A stretch of DNA of 64,000 nucleotides from Halobellus rarus (GTDB lineage: Archaea; Halobacteriota; Halobacteria; Halobacteriales; Haloferacaceae), in assembly GCF_024494595.1 (NCBI RefSeq), contig NZ_JANHDI010000016.1, positions 1 through 64,000 on the forward strand, given 5' to 3'. Under the pieces are notes generated by a model. The model was not told the origin of the DNA, made no database searches, and was given only the letters and a program-made list of their open reading frames with translations. A program made the translations under genes and the position numbers. This document shows, piece by piece, positions 26,401 through 35,444 of this stretch. Positions within the stretch are counted from its first letter, which is position 1. The number at the start of each line of letters is the position of its first letter.

Positions 26401-27063
26401 AATTCGAAGTATCGCTTCGTCGTCTTTTTGTGACTCTCGCGAACGTCCCGTTCGACCACGCCGAATCAGATCGGGGCCTGATCCTCGCAATCGAAAGGCT
26501 GCATCACCCTCTCTATCGTCTAGTTGAATCGCTTCATCTCGATTGGTTTAGTTCTCGCCTTGAGTGATTTCCGTCGAGCGCGTCGTCGATACGCTCTCGT
26601 TCTCGTTGGAATTCGTCGCTATCAGTGTTGATCTCGTCCGTATCGACGAGCCTATGACGCTGTCCTGTGGATTACCATCGCTGAGCACTACCTGTCGGAG
26701 TTCCCTTGATTCAAGCAGGAAAACGGACAGCACCGCGGTCTCCGGATCGCCGAGGAACGGCTCTCCACTCGTACGCCGTCCGGCTCACCGAACACCTAAT
26801 CCAGATAGCTCGCTCTTCGTCGATTTACAGAGTGAGCTCGAATCGCGGACGTATGTCGGGGCGTGCGTTCCCTTGACACGGGTAATTGCCTTTTGCAACA
26901 CGTGGCGAAGTATATTATCGGACGCTGATAAGAGACCTGCCATTACAGAACTAACGGTGTAATTCAAAGTGAGTATACTGTCTCGGATCCCACAGTCGTG
27001 TGCGTCCGATCGCGTACGCGGTCCGCCCAATATATGACGTGACAACTGGCTGCAAGTCGAAGT

Positions 27064-27128
27064 CGCAGCGACTGGCGATCCCGGCTGACAGCGTCGGTCG
27101 CTGACGGGGGTAGATACGCTATGCTTAC
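27064..27128 (+). repeat. Dispersed repeat, copy A
   Basis: Starts CGCAGCGACTGGCG and ends ATACGCTATGCTTAC. It aligns by eye with copy B at 27,208-27,274 at roughly three-quarters identity with a 2-base length difference. Confidence 0.4.
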
Positions 27129-27207
27129 ACGAATAAGGATAGTCAAACCCACAACCAGAGGGTATCGGTCTCGCGTTCGACGCGATCAGGGGCCCGGAGT
27201 CGGAGCG

Positions 27208-27274
27208 CGCAGCGACTGGCGGTCTTCAGCTAACAGCATCGACCGCTGACGGAGGAGAAATACGCCGTGCTTAC
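27208..27274 (+). repeat. Dispersed repeat, copy B
   Basis: Starts CGCAGCGACTGGCG and ends ATACGCCGTGCTTAC; see copy A. It could be the end of an old mobile element or a structured RNA. No protein reading is conserved between the copies. Confidence 0.4.
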
Positions 27275-27370
27275 GAAAATTATGGGACCTTCTAACAAAC
27301 TAATGACGGCCCGGTGGGAGACGATATTTCGAACGACCCTGATCGTCCCGGGAGGGACGGCTCCCGCTCG

Positions 27371-27550
27371 CTACGGGTTCCCGATGACCCCCGCCAACGC
27401 GGGGACCTTCTCAGCCAGCCACGGCCTGAGGTAGACGAAGCCACCGATGACGACGGCGGTGACGAGGAAGCCGCCGACTGGGCCGACCCGCTTCGACGCG
27501 ACCTTCCAGACCGTCCACGCGGTTCCGAGGAGTTGGAGGAATCTCATCAT
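27371..27550 (-). CDS. Small 59-residue membrane protein
   Basis: MMRFLQLLGTAWTVWKVASK opens the protein, a helix follows (VGGFLVTAVVIGGFVYL, about 25-41) and it ends AGVIGNP. Codon use is typical of the genome. It starts ten bases after the stop of the 117-residue membrane protein gene, so they are probably co-transcribed. No family recognised. Confidence 0.6.
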   Translation of the reverse strand: MMRFLQLLGTAWTVWKVASKRVGPVGGFLVTAVVIGGFVYLRPWLAEKVPALAGVIGNP

Positions 27551-27560
27551 AGTTTCACCA

Positions 27561-27914
27561 TCATACCCCGGGGACCCCGAAAGCGCCGATTCCGAGCCCG
27601 AGGACTGCGTTCAGGACAAAGAGGATGACGAGCGCTGAAACCCAGGCCACCAGCCCGATGAGCGCGGCTTTGATCCAGTCACCCGGATACCGCCAGTTGA
27701 TGACGGCGATCCACACGATCAGGGCGATGATGGGTCCGATGAGCGGGATCCAGGCCGTCAGTGCCCACGCGATGGCACCGACCAACGCGGTGATGACAGC
27801 GTGACTGTAGTCGTCAACGCCCACGATTACGCGAGCGCTGATGTAGATCGCGAGCCCCCCGATCAAGAGGGCAACGATGAATGCGACTAACGATCCGATA
27901 AACTCTGTTACCAT
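27561..27914 (-). CDS. 117-residue membrane protein, three to four helices
   Basis: Hydrophobic throughout, with helices about 5-28, 38-56, 58-75 and 80-110. NWRYPGDWIKAALIGLVAWV is the most polar stretch. It resembles small uncharacterised haloarchaeal membrane proteins (holin-like in size only). The start ATG has no Shine-Dalgarno site. Likely an operon with the 59-residue gene. Confidence 0.75.
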   Translation of the reverse strand: MVTEFIGSLVAFIVALLIGGLAIYISARVIVGVDDYSHAVITALVGAIAWALTAWIPLIGPIIALIVWIAVINWRYPGDWIKAALIGLVAWVSALVILFVLNAVLGLGIGAFGVPGV

Positions 27915-28090
27915 ACCTACTCTTCGTCGACAGACTCAATAAAACTTCGCCAAACTGTATTGTCTTCGAAAGTGACTGTGCGTGTCACCGGAGACGGCCG
28001 GATTAGGGAGGGACACCACCTGCAGCATTCGAACCACTCCCTTCGGTCGTTTGGGGGAGCCACCCACGGCGAGGGCGATCTCGATGCACG

Positions 28091-29089
28091 CTAATCCAGC
28101 GAGAAGATCCCGCGGGACGCAGTCAGTCGCGCGACGGTCGAGAGCCGGAGCACATAGGCGGTCAACACGAGGTAGGGTGCGAACGAGATCGTAAACGCGA
28201 CGGCGATGAACGGCTGTAGCACCGGGATACCAAGGATCTGGCCGTCGGGAAAGACTCTTCCGTTGATTGTTATAATCGTTGCGGCGTTGAACAAGATGGC
28301 CGGGAGCGCGACGACCAGCAGCGTCTGGGACAGCTGTGACACCTCTTTCGTATAATAAAGGGTTTTGAAATACTCCTTTCCGATGGCGAACAGTTCGAAC
28401 GCTTCGATGAGGTCGTCGAATCGTTCTGTCGAGGCCTCACGGGACGAATCGAGCGTTCGTGACCGTTCGATGTGCGAACCGTAGTCGAACCCGATCCCCT
28501 TCCAGAGGACGGCGAACTCCGCGCCGGAGGTCTCCTCGACTGCCCCGAGCCGCTCGGCGGCCTCCGAGACCGAGGTCACGAACTCCTCGATATCCTCGAC
28601 GAAATCCTGTTCGGCACCGTCTAACTCCTTCGTGAGCTCTTGCGCACGAGCACTGATAGTTTTGGACATCGCTCTCAGGAACGACGAGGGATTGGACGGA
28701 TTCTCCCCGTTGTCGGTCAGATCGCCGAGGTTCCGACGGAACTTTATCGCACCCTGAATCCGATTTTCCTGGTTTTCGACGGAGGTTATGTCGTGTGAGA
28801 GGACGATCGAGTTGATCGAGACGACGATGGAGACCAGTAGAATCATTCCGCTCAGGAGCGTATTGAGGATCGTCTGCACGGTCCTGGTGTCCGTCAGTAG
28901 CGTCTGTATCTCGAAGGTCCAGAACGTCGATAGAAGTAGGAAAGTCGTGAAGACCGAGGTGAGTAACGCTCCCGTCACCGCCAGCCGGTTCGCGTCGAGC
29001 AATATCCACCGTTTCAGGGCGAACCCGGTGGTCTCGTACGGGACGGGGAACCAGTCTCGCAACTCGATTGCTCTCCAGTCGAAACTCAT
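28091..29089 (-). CDS. Four-helix membrane protein, paralogue 1 of 3
   Basis: 332 residues. Two helices (about 36-58 and 70-95), a long soluble helical domain (100-255), then two more helices (255-325) ending YVLTAYVLRLSTVARLTASR. The order and signatures match the proteins at 44,286 and 48,086: 'VV.I..IVLS...' after helix 2, 'NPSNPSSFLRAMSKTISARA', and 'KEYFKTLYY' before helix 3. Unlike them it has no DUF4177 gene in front. ATG 29089 (MSFDWRAIEL) is used; a longer frame upstream is not protein-like. Function unknown. Confidence 0.82.
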   Translation of the reverse strand: MSFDWRAIELRDWFPVPYETTGFALKRWILLDANRLAVTGALLTSVFTTFLLLSTFWTFEIQTLLTDTRTVQTILNTLLSGMILLVSIVVSINSIVLSHDITSVENQENRIQGAIKFRRNLGDLTDNGENPSNPSSFLRAMSKTISARAQELTKELDGAEQDFVEDIEEFVTSVSEAAERLGAVEETSGAEFAVLWKGIGFDYGSHIERSRTLDSSREASTERFDDLIEAFELFAIGKEYFKTLYYTKEVSQLSQTLLVVALPAILFNAATIITINGRVFPDGQILGIPVLQPFIAVAFTISFAPYLVLTAYVLRLSTVARLTASRGIFSLD

Positions 29090-29274
29090 AACACGGTTCC
29101 CTGAGCGGCAGCACTGGATGGACCCGCCCATAATTGAGCACTCATCAGTTCGATAGACAACCCACAGTGGCAAAATCCTGTGGGTGTACACGACTCGGTT
29201 GCTCCTTCTCGAGGTGATGCTATGAGGCCAGGTCACGCTCCAACGACGGCCGCTCACGCCTCGTCGTCGACGGC

Positions 29275-30582
29275 CTACGGTCGGTCACGGAAGAGCGCGA
29301 GATGTCTGAGTGCCATCCGATTTTCGATTCCGCCGGCAAGCGCGCCCGACAGCACACCGAGCGTGCTGATGAAGGCCCCGACACGGACGAGGTCGACGAG
29401 CCCGACCGTGGGGTCCTCGAGGCTCGGCCAGTTCGTCATCAGGTTCGGCGGGAAGACGGCGAACTCGATCAGAAGTATGATCGACCCGACGAGGACGAAG
29501 AGTCCCATCATCGCCGCGACGAGGATGAAGAACACTGTCACGTTCACCAGTGCCATGTGTTCGGTGATCACCTGGCTGCGCTCTCGCGGGAACGACAGCC
29601 GCTGGACGTATAGGAGATGGACTGCGGCAGCGATGATACTCCCGACGGCGAACAGCGCGGTGGTGCGGTTGGTCAGGTTCAGCCCGACGTCCCACGCCTC
29701 GGCGCTGAACACGAGGATCAGCGTCGGCGTCACTGCGGCCGTCGAGAGACGCGGAAGTGAGAACGGGAGCAGCGGTGCGCGACTCTGCAGCAGCGTCGCG
29801 ACGACGATACCCGGATTCCGCACGAGGCTCACCGCGTGAAACGCCAACCTTCGGGGCCGACCTCGCGAGACGTCCTCCTCGGGGATGCGGGTAGCGATCT
29901 CTCTGAGGTAATCTGTGATGTCCGCATCGAACGGCGGGACACGCCGCCGGGAGGGATCGAACGAGAACGGAGCCATCACGCCGCTATCACTGTGATCCGC
30001 ACGAAACACGTGGCCCAGGAGGTGGACGAGGAGGGTCGCAGCGTTCCAGCGGACGGCCGCCGAGTCGAGCGCTCCGACCGTCTCCCGGCCGGGGATTCGC
30101 AGAAGTCGTCGCGTCGAGACGACGACGACGCGGGCGAGCGGGGAGGCGAGCCCCTCGACCGATTTCTCATCTCGCGTGGTCAGGGGCACGTCGGTCACGA
30201 CGACGACGAGGTCGTACGGTCGTTTCATCATATGATGTGCGGCCTCGTCGAGGAACTCGGACGGCCGTCGGGGGGCGCCGTCGGTGAGCGGATCCGGTTC
30301 GGCACAGTTGACCCGCCAGGCCGCGTCCGTGGCTGCCGCCAGCTCATTGACGCCGTCGCGGGCCATCTGATCGGCAAACGATTGCAACGGTTCGACATCG
30401 CCACCCGGCGAGTGAGCAATGAGAACTCCCACGTCGATCTGTGGCGCATCCGCGTCGTCACTTCGGTCGTCCACAGTCGGCGGGTCGGACCCCATCGCCT
30501 CCTCGCCGTCAGTTACTGCACTACCTGCGGAATCCCGGTCGACGTCGGAGGCCTTGGGATTTATCGCCTGAGCGTCGTCCAT
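29275..30582 (-). CDS. Membrane-anchored metzincin-like protein lacking the catalytic Glu
   Basis: 435 residues. Residues 1-45 are acidic and disordered. Residues 48-210 form a soluble domain with a metzincin-like site: His187, His191 and His197 in HLLGHVFRADH with the exact HxxxHxxxxxH spacing, followed by Met203 in SGVMAPF, a plausible Met-turn. The usual Glu after the first His is Leu188 and the Gly is Arg194, so metal binding is possible but peptidase chemistry is doubtful. Residues 235-430 carry about four to five helices. ATG 30582 follows an adjacent GTG. Family name not known to me. Confidence 0.75.
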   Translation of the reverse strand: MDDAQAINPKASDVDRDSAGSAVTDGEEAMGSDPPTVDDRSDDADAPQIDVGVLIAHSPGGDVEPLQSFADQMARDGVNELAAATDAAWRVNCAEPDPLTDGAPRRPSEFLDEAAHHMMKRPYDLVVVVTDVPLTTRDEKSVEGLASPLARVVVVSTRRLLRIPGRETVGALDSAAVRWNAATLLVHLLGHVFRADHSDSGVMAPFSFDPSRRRVPPFDADITDYLREIATRIPEEDVSRGRPRRLAFHAVSLVRNPGIVVATLLQSRAPLLPFSLPRLSTAAVTPTLILVFSAEAWDVGLNLTNRTTALFAVGSIIAAAVHLLYVQRLSFPRERSQVITEHMALVNVTVFFILVAAMMGLFVLVGSIILLIEFAVFPPNLMTNWPSLEDPTVGLVDLVRVGAFISTLGVLSGALAGGIENRMALRHLALFRDRP

Positions 30583-30594
30583 CACCGGACAGCG

Positions 30595-31344
30595 TCAGAG
30601 ATACGCATCGTCCCACTCGTCAGCCAGGTGAACGTTGCCACAGTTCCCGCACTCGAGCCTGTCTTGCCCGTCGCCGGAGACGTCCGTACTGCCGCACTGT
30701 GAACAGAAGTACCCGTACGCTTCCGCTTCCCCGTCCGCACCGTACAGCGTAAAGAACGGGGCTTCCGTTCCGGGAACGCTATCGTCCCGATCGACGGGCC
30801 GATCGCTCCCGTCGACGGTGACAGACTCCGGAACCGGGACGGTGGGTTCGTTCGCCGTCTCCGTCCCCTCGCCCTCGACGAACGTCGTGACGGCGAACTC
30901 CTCCCCGCCGACCATTATCTCGTCGTGGCCATCCTGTTTTAAGCCGAATCCCTCCAGGAACTGGCCGCCCTCGACGGCGTCCTGGAGGATACTGGCCGCT
31001 ATCGGCTTCTCGGCAAACTCCTCGCGAACGCGATCGATCAACGCCGTGGCGATTCCCCCACCACGTGCTTCTGGATCCACGTGGAGCCACCGGATCGTCG
31101 CTCTCGTTCCGAGTTCGACGGTGACGAACCCGAAGACCGACTCCGTGCCGTCGACCGTGGCGTCGACGACGAGCACCGCGGTGTCTGTATCGTCGAGCAA
31201 GTCGGCCAGTGACGTGTCGTCGAACTCCTCTTCGAGTATCGTCTCGATCTGCTGTGGACTGAGCGAGTACGACGATTGCAGCGAGTCGCGCGTGATCGCT
31301 CTGATCCGTTCACGGTCGTCCGACTCCGCGGGGCGAACTTCCAT
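30595..31344 (-). CDS. GNAT acetyltransferase with C-terminal zinc ribbon
   Basis: 249 residues. The GNAT domain occupies 1-150, with the acetyl-CoA loop in WLHVDPEARGGGIATALIDR (about 90-109). A variable linker follows, then a four-cysteine ribbon: CSQC and CGNC near residues 216-236, probably zinc-bound. The added ribbon suggests binding to nucleic acid or a protein partner. Substrate unknown. It ends 12 bases before the metzincin-like gene start and both may be one transcript. Confidence 0.85.
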   Translation of the reverse strand: MEVRPAESDDRERIRAITRDSLQSSYSLSPQQIETILEEEFDDTSLADLLDDTDTAVLVVDATVDGTESVFGFVTVELGTRATIRWLHVDPEARGGGIATALIDRVREEFAEKPIAASILQDAVEGGQFLEGFGLKQDGHDEIMVGGEEFAVTTFVEGEGTETANEPTVPVPESVTVDGSDRPVDRDDSVPGTEAPFFTLYGADGEAEAYGYFCSQCGSTDVSGDGQDRLECGNCGNVHLADEWDDAYL

Positions 31345-31460
31345 GCAGTCTGTTATCGTTGAACAGGCATAAGTCGTCCGTTGTCTTCATTTTCGCGTCG
31401 AAAATACCGCGCTCAAAAAAATGACCAGCAGGAGACGGATCACAAACGTCCGGTGGGGAG

Positions 31461-31703
31461 TTACCTGCGCAGGTGAATCTCGTCGTCCGAAACGCGCTCG
31501 ATTCTGGAACTGTCGAGCAGGTAGTCCTCCTCGTCGCCCTCCCCCCAGCCCAGTTTGGACTTGATCGTGTCCGCCAGCCCCGGATCGGGATCGACGTGTG
31601 CCTTGCCGTGTTCCACCTCGATGACGCGACCAACCTGATCGCCGTTGTAGTTTACCACGTTTTTCCCCTCGTCGTCCTCTGTCAGGGTTACGTTGTCCTG
31701 CAT
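31461..31703 (-). CDS. PRC-barrel-like small protein
   Basis: 80 residues: NVVNYNGDQVGRVIEVEHGK near the start resembles the first strands of a PRC barrel ('G..VG.V..V'), and the end (RIERVSDDEIHLRR) is a typical last strand. Related haloarchaeal proteins of this size are common and uncharacterised. A monocistronic unit. Confidence 0.75.
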   Translation of the reverse strand: MQDNVTLTEDDEGKNVVNYNGDQVGRVIEVEHGKAHVDPDPGLADTIKSKLGWGEGDEEDYLLDSSRIERVSDDEIHLRR

Positions 31704-31831
31704 TGCGGTCTAACTAACGACGCCTTCTGACCTGAGGGTTCTGCTTGCCTGTGCTGGGTGTATATTAGGGAGATCAGCTCACCGGTCGGAATTAGCCCCG
31801 ACGCCGCCGCCCGCAGGAGGACAGATCGGGA

Positions 31832-31917
31832 CTATCGTAGCGTTTGCACGCCTTTACTCACGCGATCGCACGACTGCGTTCGATCGGATACGTAATGGGT
31901 TGCAACCGCTACGATAG
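31832..31917. repeat. 86-bp hairpin element with 17-bp inverted ends
   Basis: CTATCGTAGCG at 31,832-31,842 is the exact reverse complement of CGCTACGATAG at 31,907-31,917; extending inward to TTTGCA/TGCAAC gives 16 of 17 paired. The interior holds a second short self-complementary part (CGCGATCG ... CGATCG). It lies between two convergent small genes and could be a miniature element, a structured RNA or a terminator-like stem. Confidence 0.65.
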
Positions 31918-31967
31918 GCGAAGAGAAGTCAGATCAGACACTCCGGGCGCAGACGCGACGCCGCGAT

Positions 31968-32291
31968 TTAGAACGATTCCGTCTCATTCGAATCGCCCTC
32001 GTCCGGGGCGCTTCCGCCACGGTCGCTGTAATCCTCCCGACCGATCGCCCCGTCGCCGACCATGTTGAACACCGCCTGCCGGACGCTCTCTGCGTCCTCA
32101 TACTCCCGCTCGTGCTCCGAAGAGAGCACCTCACGTAACGTGACCTGTTCACCGATGAGACCGAGTTCACGGTCACCGTACCGACTGAGCAGCGTCTCGT
32201 GAGACAGCGGGTACGACTCCTCCTCGAGATCGCCGGTGAGCGCGCCGAATTCGATGCCGTGCTCTCGGGTGTCGTCGGGGTCGTTCGCCAT
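31968..32291 (-). CDS. DUF5789 family protein
   Basis: 107 residues, acidic. ESYPLSHETLLSRYGDREL (about 25-43) and AVFNMVGDGAIGREDYSDRG near residue 80 match the small haloarchaeal DUF5789 family as I recall it. The C-terminus is low complexity (SAPDEGDSNETESF). ATG 32291 begins MANDPDDTREHG; the longer upstream frame is not conserved in character. Function unknown. Confidence 0.8.
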   Translation of the reverse strand: MANDPDDTREHGIEFGALTGDLEEESYPLSHETLLSRYGDRELGLIGEQVTLREVLSSEHEREYEDAESVRQAVFNMVGDGAIGREDYSDRGGSAPDEGDSNETESF

Positions 32292-32540
32292 AGTAGCCCT
32301 TCGACAAGACGAGCTGAAATAGCTCCTGCAGGCGTATGCAAGGTAATGTGTTCCGTCCCAGAGTCTTCCAGTACCCGTCCACCGGAAGCCGGACTCCACT
32401 CGCGGGAGCGACCACACGCGGCATCGGAGCGAGAGGTGACACCACCCCGTGACCGACCGATTCCCACGCCTCGGGCCCGATAGAACCCTTCGCATACTGC
32501 CTCCACCAAGTTGAATACGCGTGCGAGCGAATCGCACAAT

Positions 32541-32840
32541 ATGGACGACCAAGACCGAGTCCACAGTGTGTCGATCGAACCGGGAGAACTAGTGTACGAC
32601 GGCAACAGGCGACTGGTGGGGCGCGTGAGCGGCCTCACCGACGATGGGTTCGAAGCGGAGGTGATAGACCCCGACGGGAGCGAGGTGGAGGAGCTGCCGG
32701 GCCAGGAGTTCGGTGAGGGGTACCTGATGTGGCGGTGTAGCGAATGCGGCGAGATGGACGAACTGGACGAGGGGCTGCCAGAGTCGTGCCCGAGCTGTGG
32801 TGCTCCCCGAGAAGCGATCTCCGTCGTAGAGGAGGATTAA
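32541..32840 (+). CDS. Zinc-ribbon protein, DUF7130-like
   Basis: 99 residues. The N-terminal half (VSIEPGELVYDGNRRLVGRV) looks PRC- or Tudor-like. The C-terminal half is a rubredoxin-like ribbon, MWRCSECGE and LPESCPSCGAPRE, with two CxxC pairs. ATG 32541 is chosen over one ten codons upstream because the shorter protein starts at the conserved-looking region. Common in haloarchaea, function unknown. Confidence 0.8.
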   Translation: MDDQDRVHSVSIEPGELVYDGNRRLVGRVSGLTDDGFEAEVIDPDGSEVEELPGQEFGEGYLMWRCSECGEMDELDEGLPESCPSCGAPREAISVVEED

Positions 32841-32846
32841 AACGAG

Positions 32847-33441
32847 TCACCCGCGAGCGGGATGCTCTTCCTGACGATGGGCGTCTCGTACATCCTCTCC
32901 GTCCTCGGTGCGGTTTCGAACACACGCTCGTTTTGCCAGCAGCGTCTCCGGGATGGGGGCGGATAACGAAACCGTCGCCTACTCGACGTGGGACGGTGAA
33001 AATTTCGATGGGCTCGACCTTCCACTCAATTCGCTCGCGTCACGGCTCGATACGCTCGCAGACCAGCACAGGTCCTATCCGATTCTCCACTACTACCACA
33101 GTGAAGAGTCCGAGCACGCCTCCGCGATGGCAGTCGCCGTCTTCGACGAATCGATGACGATTCTACGGTTCGGCGTTCCGAACGACGAGCAGCCTAACGC
33201 GGTGCTCGTCAAGAATGTCCGCTCGCGAGTCAGAACTACCTCGAAACCCAACAATGCATTTATGCAGCCTGCCGACGAGCCACCGCCGCCGCCGGACTCG
33301 GACCGACTTCGTAGTGAGGGCGTCCCGACCGTCTCCGACGACGAGTTCGCCGACGCGCTCGATGAGCTCTCGGAACGGCGACGGAAACTGCTCGGGATCG
33401 TGACCGCCGATGCCTGGCACTGGCCCCCTATCGACTCATAA
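32847..33441 (+). pseudogene. 5'-truncated, frameshifted ion-channel protein
   Basis: Right after the zinc-ribbon gene a frame reads GMLFLTMGVSYILSVLGAVS then NTRSF, a channel-type membrane helix. A one-base excess in the TTTT at about 32,931-32,934 shifts the frame, and the neighbouring frame continues for 170 residues (LPLNSLASRLDTLADQHRSY, ILHYYHSEESEHASAMAVAV) to DAWHWPPIDS. This matches the soluble tail of haloarchaeal two-helix ion channels. The first pore helices are absent. The intact C-terminal ORF from ATG 32954 might still be translated. Confidence 0.65.
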
Positions 33442-33742
33442 CTGAGGTACCGTCTGCTTCTCCGGTTGGGGACCGCTCGTCCGGATTGTTACCGTCGGTA
33501 AACACATCGCCATCGGTCGTGACGTAAAAGTCGGATAGTCAGGCTAGTGTAATCACCCAGCACACCTCCTGTAGGACTTCACGACGGCTATTTCCGGACC
33601 GGGGAACTGCTGAAGAACTCCCATAGCCGGGCGAACGTAACGCTGGTCGAACCTTGGGTCGTAGCTGTTGATCCACATAATCAAGAAAATAATTACCGTT
33701 AAGATATATTGTCTTTTTTCTCCCGGAGCGCCAGAACTGATT

Positions 33743-34624
33743 GTGGCATCAGACCAGAATCCGAGTAGGATCAGCAGCACAGGCGACCGAACGAACCGGC
33801 GAACATTCCTTATCAAGGCCGTAGGTGGCACAGCGATCGCCGGACTGATCGCGGGCTGTATGGGCGATGAGGGGTCCGGGGCGACCGACACGCCGGAGCC
33901 GACGGATACACCGGAGCCGACCGACACTCCGGAGCCGACCGAGACCGACACGGAGACGGGAACTGACACCGACATCAGCGGCGAGGTCGGAGACACCGAG
34001 GACAACCTGGAGGTCACGAACCACGAACTCTATCAGACCAACGGCGAGGTTGGCCTCCAAGGGACCATCCAGAACACGGGCGACAGCACGTACGACTTCG
34101 TCCAAGCCGAGGTCACGCTGCAGGACGACCAAGGCGAGATCCTCTACGAGTTCATCGACGAGACCGAGGAGGAGTCCGTGTCTCAGCTCGAGGCCGGTAA
34201 CGAGTGGCAGTTCGACGTGGTCTTCGAGGAGGCCCAGATGTCCGAGGTCACCAGCTACACCATCGACGTCGACGGGTACCCGGTTCCCGACGAGGACTTC
34301 GGGGACATCACCGGCGATGTCGACGATCAGGACGATAACCTCGAGATCATAAGTACCCACCTCACGCGCCAGGAGTCCCAGACGTTCGTCACGGGCGATA
34401 TCAAGAACGTCGGTCAGGACGACATCGAGAACATCGAGGTGAACGTGACGCTCTACGACGACAGTGACAACGAGCTCTTCGACTTCAACGACACCGTCGA
34501 GCAGGAGGACGAGCTCCAGCAACTGTTCCCGGATCAGATCTGGGAGTTCCGGGTCGTCTTCGATGACATCGACATGCAGAACATCGCCCGCTACGTAGTC
34601 ACCGCGAACAGCGAACTCGTCTGA
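33743..34624 (+). CDS. Tat lipoprotein with two FxLYD domains
   Basis: 293 residues from GTG 33743. NRRTFLIKAVGG is a twin-arginine motif and IAGLIAGC the lipobox. A Thr-Pro-Glu-Pro repeat linker follows, then two FxLYD-type beta domains (about 80-180 and 195-290), each with 'DNLE...' starts and 'GTIQNTGDSTYDFVQAEVTL' or 'GDIKNVGQDDIENIEVNVTL'. Surface-anchored adhesion or protein-interaction modules of unknown role. An AT-rich TATA region lies at about 33,700-33,712. Confidence 0.85.
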   Translation: MASDQNPSRISSTGDRTNRRTFLIKAVGGTAIAGLIAGCMGDEGSGATDTPEPTDTPEPTDTPEPTETDTETGTDTDISGEVGDTEDNLEVTNHELYQTNGEVGLQGTIQNTGDSTYDFVQAEVTLQDDQGEILYEFIDETEEESVSQLEAGNEWQFDVVFEEAQMSEVTSYTIDVDGYPVPDEDFGDITGDVDDQDDNLEIISTHLTRQESQTFVTGDIKNVGQDDIENIEVNVTLYDDSDNELFDFNDTVEQEDELQQLFPDQIWEFRVVFDDIDMQNIARYVVTANSELV

Positions 34625-34762
34625 ACGTCTATCAGTTCGTCATCGACTTCGGAACCGAGACGCCCAACGCTCCGTCGAGGTGCCCCAGTCGACGAGCGAG
34701 AGCAAGCCCGTTGACGGCAGGCAGGACGACCGTCGGTTGACAGCAGTGGTGAGGATGAGTCT

Positions 34763-34945
34763 ATGGGACCTGAGTTTTCGGATGAACAGATTCACCGAAC
34801 GACGTGGTTTGCCCGAGATCACGGTTTCGACTCTGGTCGAGCGCAGAACGCCTCGTACGGGGATACGCTGGTTTTCGAGTGCGAGGATCAAGAAGAGACA
34901 GATCGTATGATACAGGTCGAGTATGTCGGCGGGACCGAACGCTGA
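34763..34945 (+). CDS. Small 60-residue hypothetical protein
   Basis: Starts MGPEFSDEQIHRTTWFARDH and ends QVEYVGGTER. Acidic with even hydrophobic spacing, as expected of a real small haloarchaeal protein. No motif or family recognised and no clear promoter. Confidence 0.45.
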   Translation: MGPEFSDEQIHRTTWFARDHGFDSGRAQNASYGDTLVFECEDQEETDRMIQVEYVGGTER

Positions 34946-35064
34946 GGTGCTCTGGTTCCCAAGAAAATCCAGCCAGAACAGTAGTTGCTTCACCCGTTTC
35001 TTCAAAAAGACAGCGAGTCGCATTATCGATATGGTTCACAAGCTTTGCGATCGTTGAACAGGGA

Positions 35065-35232
35065 ATGACAGATCACGAGCAGCCATCCCCAGAGATGGGC
35101 CGGAACTTGGCAAATATCTTCGTCGAGATGACTGGTGAAACTAGCATAACAGACCAACAAGACCGGGAACAGGAGAGGAGCAAAAAGGTGATCAATGTCA
35201 CAGATACCAAGCTGTCCCAGGGAGAAAAATGA
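35065..35232 (+). CDS. Small 55-residue hypothetical protein
   Basis: Starts MTDHEQPSPEMGRNLANIFV and ends DTKLSQGEK. Rich in Asp, Glu, Gln and Lys; no hydrophobic core obvious apart from NLANIFVEM. No family recognised; may be spurious. Confidence 0.35.
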   Translation: MTDHEQPSPEMGRNLANIFVEMTGETSITDQQDREQERSKKVINVTDTKLSQGEK

Positions 35233-35444
35233 TGGTCTGCATTAATTTGAACCATCGCCGGTAACGTCGAGAAAATGAGAGAGAGGGACAGCGTCTAGTG
35301 GTTTTTGCAGAGCAATTGCTGGAATAGCACTGTCGTTTCACCATTCAGAAGTGGCGCTGATCACGCTAGCCGTGGGAGGGTGTCAGCACTGTGCCGTCTG
35401 GCGTCTTCTCGTCGTTCAAGGGAGCCAGAGAAGGGGGTTCTCCG

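Larger units (their letters stand above)
25565..27370. other. 1.8-kb gene-poor region with decayed coding traces
   Basis: AT-rich and broken. Traces: minus-strand fragments at about 26,150-26,400 (separate entry); a minus-strand frame at 26,548-26,790 reading EPFLGDPETAVLSVFLLESR; a plus-strand frame ending at 26,962 that reads SELESRTYVGACVPLTRVIA. None has a clear start, family or haloarchaeal codon pattern throughout. Two related repeat units lie at 27,064 and 27,208. Otherwise nothing seen. Confidence 0.5.

Noticed and set aside
26564-26962. A 132-codon plus-strand frame in the gene desert
   Set aside because: Ser/Thr-rich start, mixed codon use and competing minus-strand frame; no family or promoter, so not called as a gene.
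33867-34352. Plus-strand Arg/Ser-rich frame within the FxLYD lipoprotein gene
   Set aside because: An out-of-frame shadow of the Thr-Pro-Glu linker and acidic domains.
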